NCBI GenBank assembly: GCA_947446815.1 | Contig: CANFGT010000011.1 | Coordinates: 1 to 64,000, forward strand | Length of the DNA: 64,000 bases | DNA from: Acidimicrobiaceae bacterium | GTDB taxonomy: Bacteria > Actinomycetota > Acidimicrobiia > Acidimicrobiales > Ilumatobacteraceae | Direction: 5' to 3' | Shown here: positions 62,727-64,000 of the stretch, piece by piece | How the letters are laid out: the number at the start of each line of letters is the position of its first letter | Position numbering within the stretch: the first letter of the stretch is position 1 | Notes under the pieces: model-generated | What the model saw: only the letters and a program-made list of their open reading frames with translations | Database searches by the model: none | Told to the model about the DNA's origin: nothing | Program-made: the position numbers and the translations under genes

Positions 62727-63125
62727 TTATGCGATGGGTTCGAAACCGAAGCCGATGGCTTCTGCTCCATTATCGTCGTTGCCGAGTGAATATGTGGCGA
62801 GCCGCACCTTCATACCGAGGGTGACCTTCTCAGGTGTTGGGTCGCAATTGATGACATTGCCGCGCACGCTTGTGCCTCCGCAATCAACAATCGCTGCAAC
62901 GAAAGGAACTGGCACGCCCGGGGCAGCGAAAGTCACGATGGTGAAGGAGCGAACTTCGCCTTCAGTTGCAATATCGACCTTCTTGAACTCCGTCGCGAAA
63001 CAAGATGCGCATGCATTGCGACGATCAAAATAACGGGCGCCACATGATGTGCACTCATTGGCCACGAGATGCGGCTGTGCACCCAATGCGAGGTAATCAA
63101 CCAGTGGTACTTGCGTTGTGGTCAT
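62727..63125 (-). CDS. Zn-ribbon/OB-fold protein (DUF35 family), thiolase partner
   Basis: The 132-residue protein has a rubredoxin-like zinc ribbon (CTSCGARYFDRRNACASC, residues 25-42) followed by an OB-fold (GEVRSFTIVTFAAPGVPVPF onwards). DUF35 proteins form complexes with SCP2-type thiolases, for example in actinobacterial steroid side-chain removal, and help position CoA substrates. It lies 30 bases upstream of the thiolase on the same strand, so a two-subunit enzyme is likely. Confidence 0.9.
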   Translation of the reverse strand: MTTTQVPLVDYLALGAQPHLVANECTSCGARYFDRRNACASCFATEFKKVDIATEGEVRSFTIVTFAAPGVPVPFVAAIVDCGGTSVRGNVINCDPTPEKVTLGMKVRLATYSLGNDDNGAEAIGFGFEPIA

Positions 63126-63228
63126 GGGGACTCCCGTCGAAACTGCGTCTCATCACCATAGGTCGTCACGGTGCCTAGATGTGAAGACGGACCCGCCGTT
63201 TGAGGCGATTTTGGGGTAGGAAATAGGG

Positions 63229-64000
63229 ATGGCACCAACGTGGAAGAACTGGGCTGGCAACGAAGTTGCACATCCCGTATCAATCGAGACTCCTCGGTCT
63301 GAGGACGAGCTGATTCGTATTGTTCGACAGGCAGCAGATCGTGGTGAAAAGGTCAAAGTTCCGGGATCTGGACACAGTTTTACCCCCGCCGCAGTGACAG
63401 ATGGACGCTTGGTCCGTATTGAAGCCCTGCAAGGCATTTATTCAATTGACCGAGACAAAATGGAAGTCCGGGTAGGCGCGGGCACGACCCTGAACAATCT
63501 CAATCGTCTCCTGGCGGCAGAAGGCCTAGCAATGGCCAACCTTGGTGACATTGCCTATCAGACAGTGGCCGGAGCGATTTCCACATCCACCCACGGGACG
63601 GGTGTTAAATTAACAGGCCTCGCAGCACAGGTCGTGGGAATGCGCCTTGTGGACGGGCATGGAAATGTATTGCAGTGTGATGCCACCCAGAACTCCGATG
63701 TTCTCGATTTCGCTCGTGTTTCTGTGGGTTCATTAGGAGCAATTTCTGAATGCACCATTCGGGTTGTCGATGCATTCCGATTACATGCCACAGAAGCACC
63801 AATGAAATTGGACGAGGTTCTGAACAACCTTGATGAACTTCGCGCTTCACACGATCACTTTGAATTCTTTTGGATTCCCCACACGAAGTGGGCGCTGACG
63901 AAACGCAATAATCGCACGTCCGAACCTTTGGACCCTCTACCAAAAATCAAAGGTTGGATAGAGACGACCTTCATGGAGAACTACGCCTTCGGAGCCTTGT
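63229..64000 (+). CDS. FAD-linked oxidoreductase of the aldono-lactone oxidase family (3' end cut by window edge)
   Basis: About 257 residues are visible. The FAD-binding PCMH fold begins near residue 15 with VPGSGHSFTPAA (His49, the covalent flavin site of this family). RVGAGTTLNNLNRLLAAEGL is near residue 84, then GAISTSTHGTG and LVDGHGNVLQC, and the C-terminal ALO domain starts with FEFFWIPHT. L-gulono- or D-arabinono-lactone oxidase-like activity is the family assignment; the actual substrate is unknown. AGGAAATAGGG precedes the ATG. Confidence 0.9.
   Translation, partial: MAPTWKNWAGNEVAHPVSIETPRSEDELIRIVRQAADRGEKVKVPGSGHSFTPAAVTDGRLVRIEALQGIYSIDRDKMEVRVGAGTTLNNLNRLLAAEGLAMANLGDIAYQTVAGAISTSTHGTGVKLTGLAAQVVGMRLVDGHGNVLQCDATQNSDVLDFARVSVGSLGAISECTIRVVDAFRLHATEAPMKLDEVLNNLDELRASHDHFEFFWIPHTKWALTKRNNRTSEPLDPLPKIKGWIETTFMENYAFGAL

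Noticed and set aside
1-64000. Mobile elements, CRISPR arrays, rRNA, prophage or integrase genes
   Set aside because: No transposase, integrase, spaced direct repeats or rRNA-like sequence was seen. The whole window reads as housekeeping core with even composition.

Overview
The window is a compact, almost fully coding stretch of a bacterial chromosome from the Actinobacteriota. It is probably an Acidimicrobiia lineage of the Ilumatobacter type; the lineage is inferred from gene content and order, not from a marker search. The block from an ANTAR response regulator through polA, rpsA, coaE, uvrB, uvrA and uvrC, followed by rapZ, gap, pgk, tpiA and secG, is typically actinobacterial. F420-type oxidoreductases, menaquinone genes, MaoC/thiolase/acyl-CoA enzymes, frequent GTG starts and roughly 50% G+C agree with this. 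No mobile element, CRISPR array or rRNA was seen, and no gap between genes exceeds about 120 bases.

Layout. 1-2022: the N-terminal part of a membrane GGDEF-EAL protein. 2142-5000: phoH, ybeY and a CNNM/CBS protein. 4997-12062: menaquinone genes menE, menA, menH, menD, menF and menG plus a DsbA-type oxidoreductase, alternating between strands with overlapping ends. 12169-17051: lipid and acyl-CoA genes, a MaoC hydratase and a small membrane protein. 17111-23263: era, dinG, uppS, a degenerate cis-prenyltransferase paralogue, recO and glyS. 23329-28944: trpC, trpF, trpB and trpA with small genes (ABM, HIT-like, bcp, a FabZ-like dehydratase, GNAT). 28941-33289: a complete minus-strand fatty-acid operon (fabD, fabH, fabG, acpP, fabF). 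33382-46732: tRNA-Leu(CAA), a coiled-coil protein, the ANTAR regulator, polA, rpsA, coaE and uvrB-uvrA-uvrC. 46740-51309: a methyltransferase, rapZ and three glycolysis genes. 51312-57223: an oligopeptide-type ABC transporter lying between tpiA and secG. 57235-60344: secG, tRNA-Leu, pyk and a membrane glycosyltransferase-like protein. 60337-64000: a serine hydrolase, a thiolase with its OB-fold partner, and the start of an FAD-linked lactone oxidase.

The most notable observation is a pair of cis-prenyltransferase genes at 19839-21227. One product keeps the catalytic residues but lacks the C-terminal RxG tail. The divergent neighbour has lost the catalytic motifs but keeps that tail. This is the division of labour known from eukaryotic DHDDS/NgBR enzymes, so a bacterial heteromeric undecaprenyl or decaprenyl diphosphate synthase is a testable hypothesis. 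Other points of interest are a tRNA-Leu with an unusual AAG anticodon whose encoded CCA directly abuts the pyk start codon, a FabD fused to a lysine-less biotinyl/lipoyl-like domain, a probable CTG start in a CTGA stop/start overlap, and divergent dsbA/menD start codons sharing one CATG.
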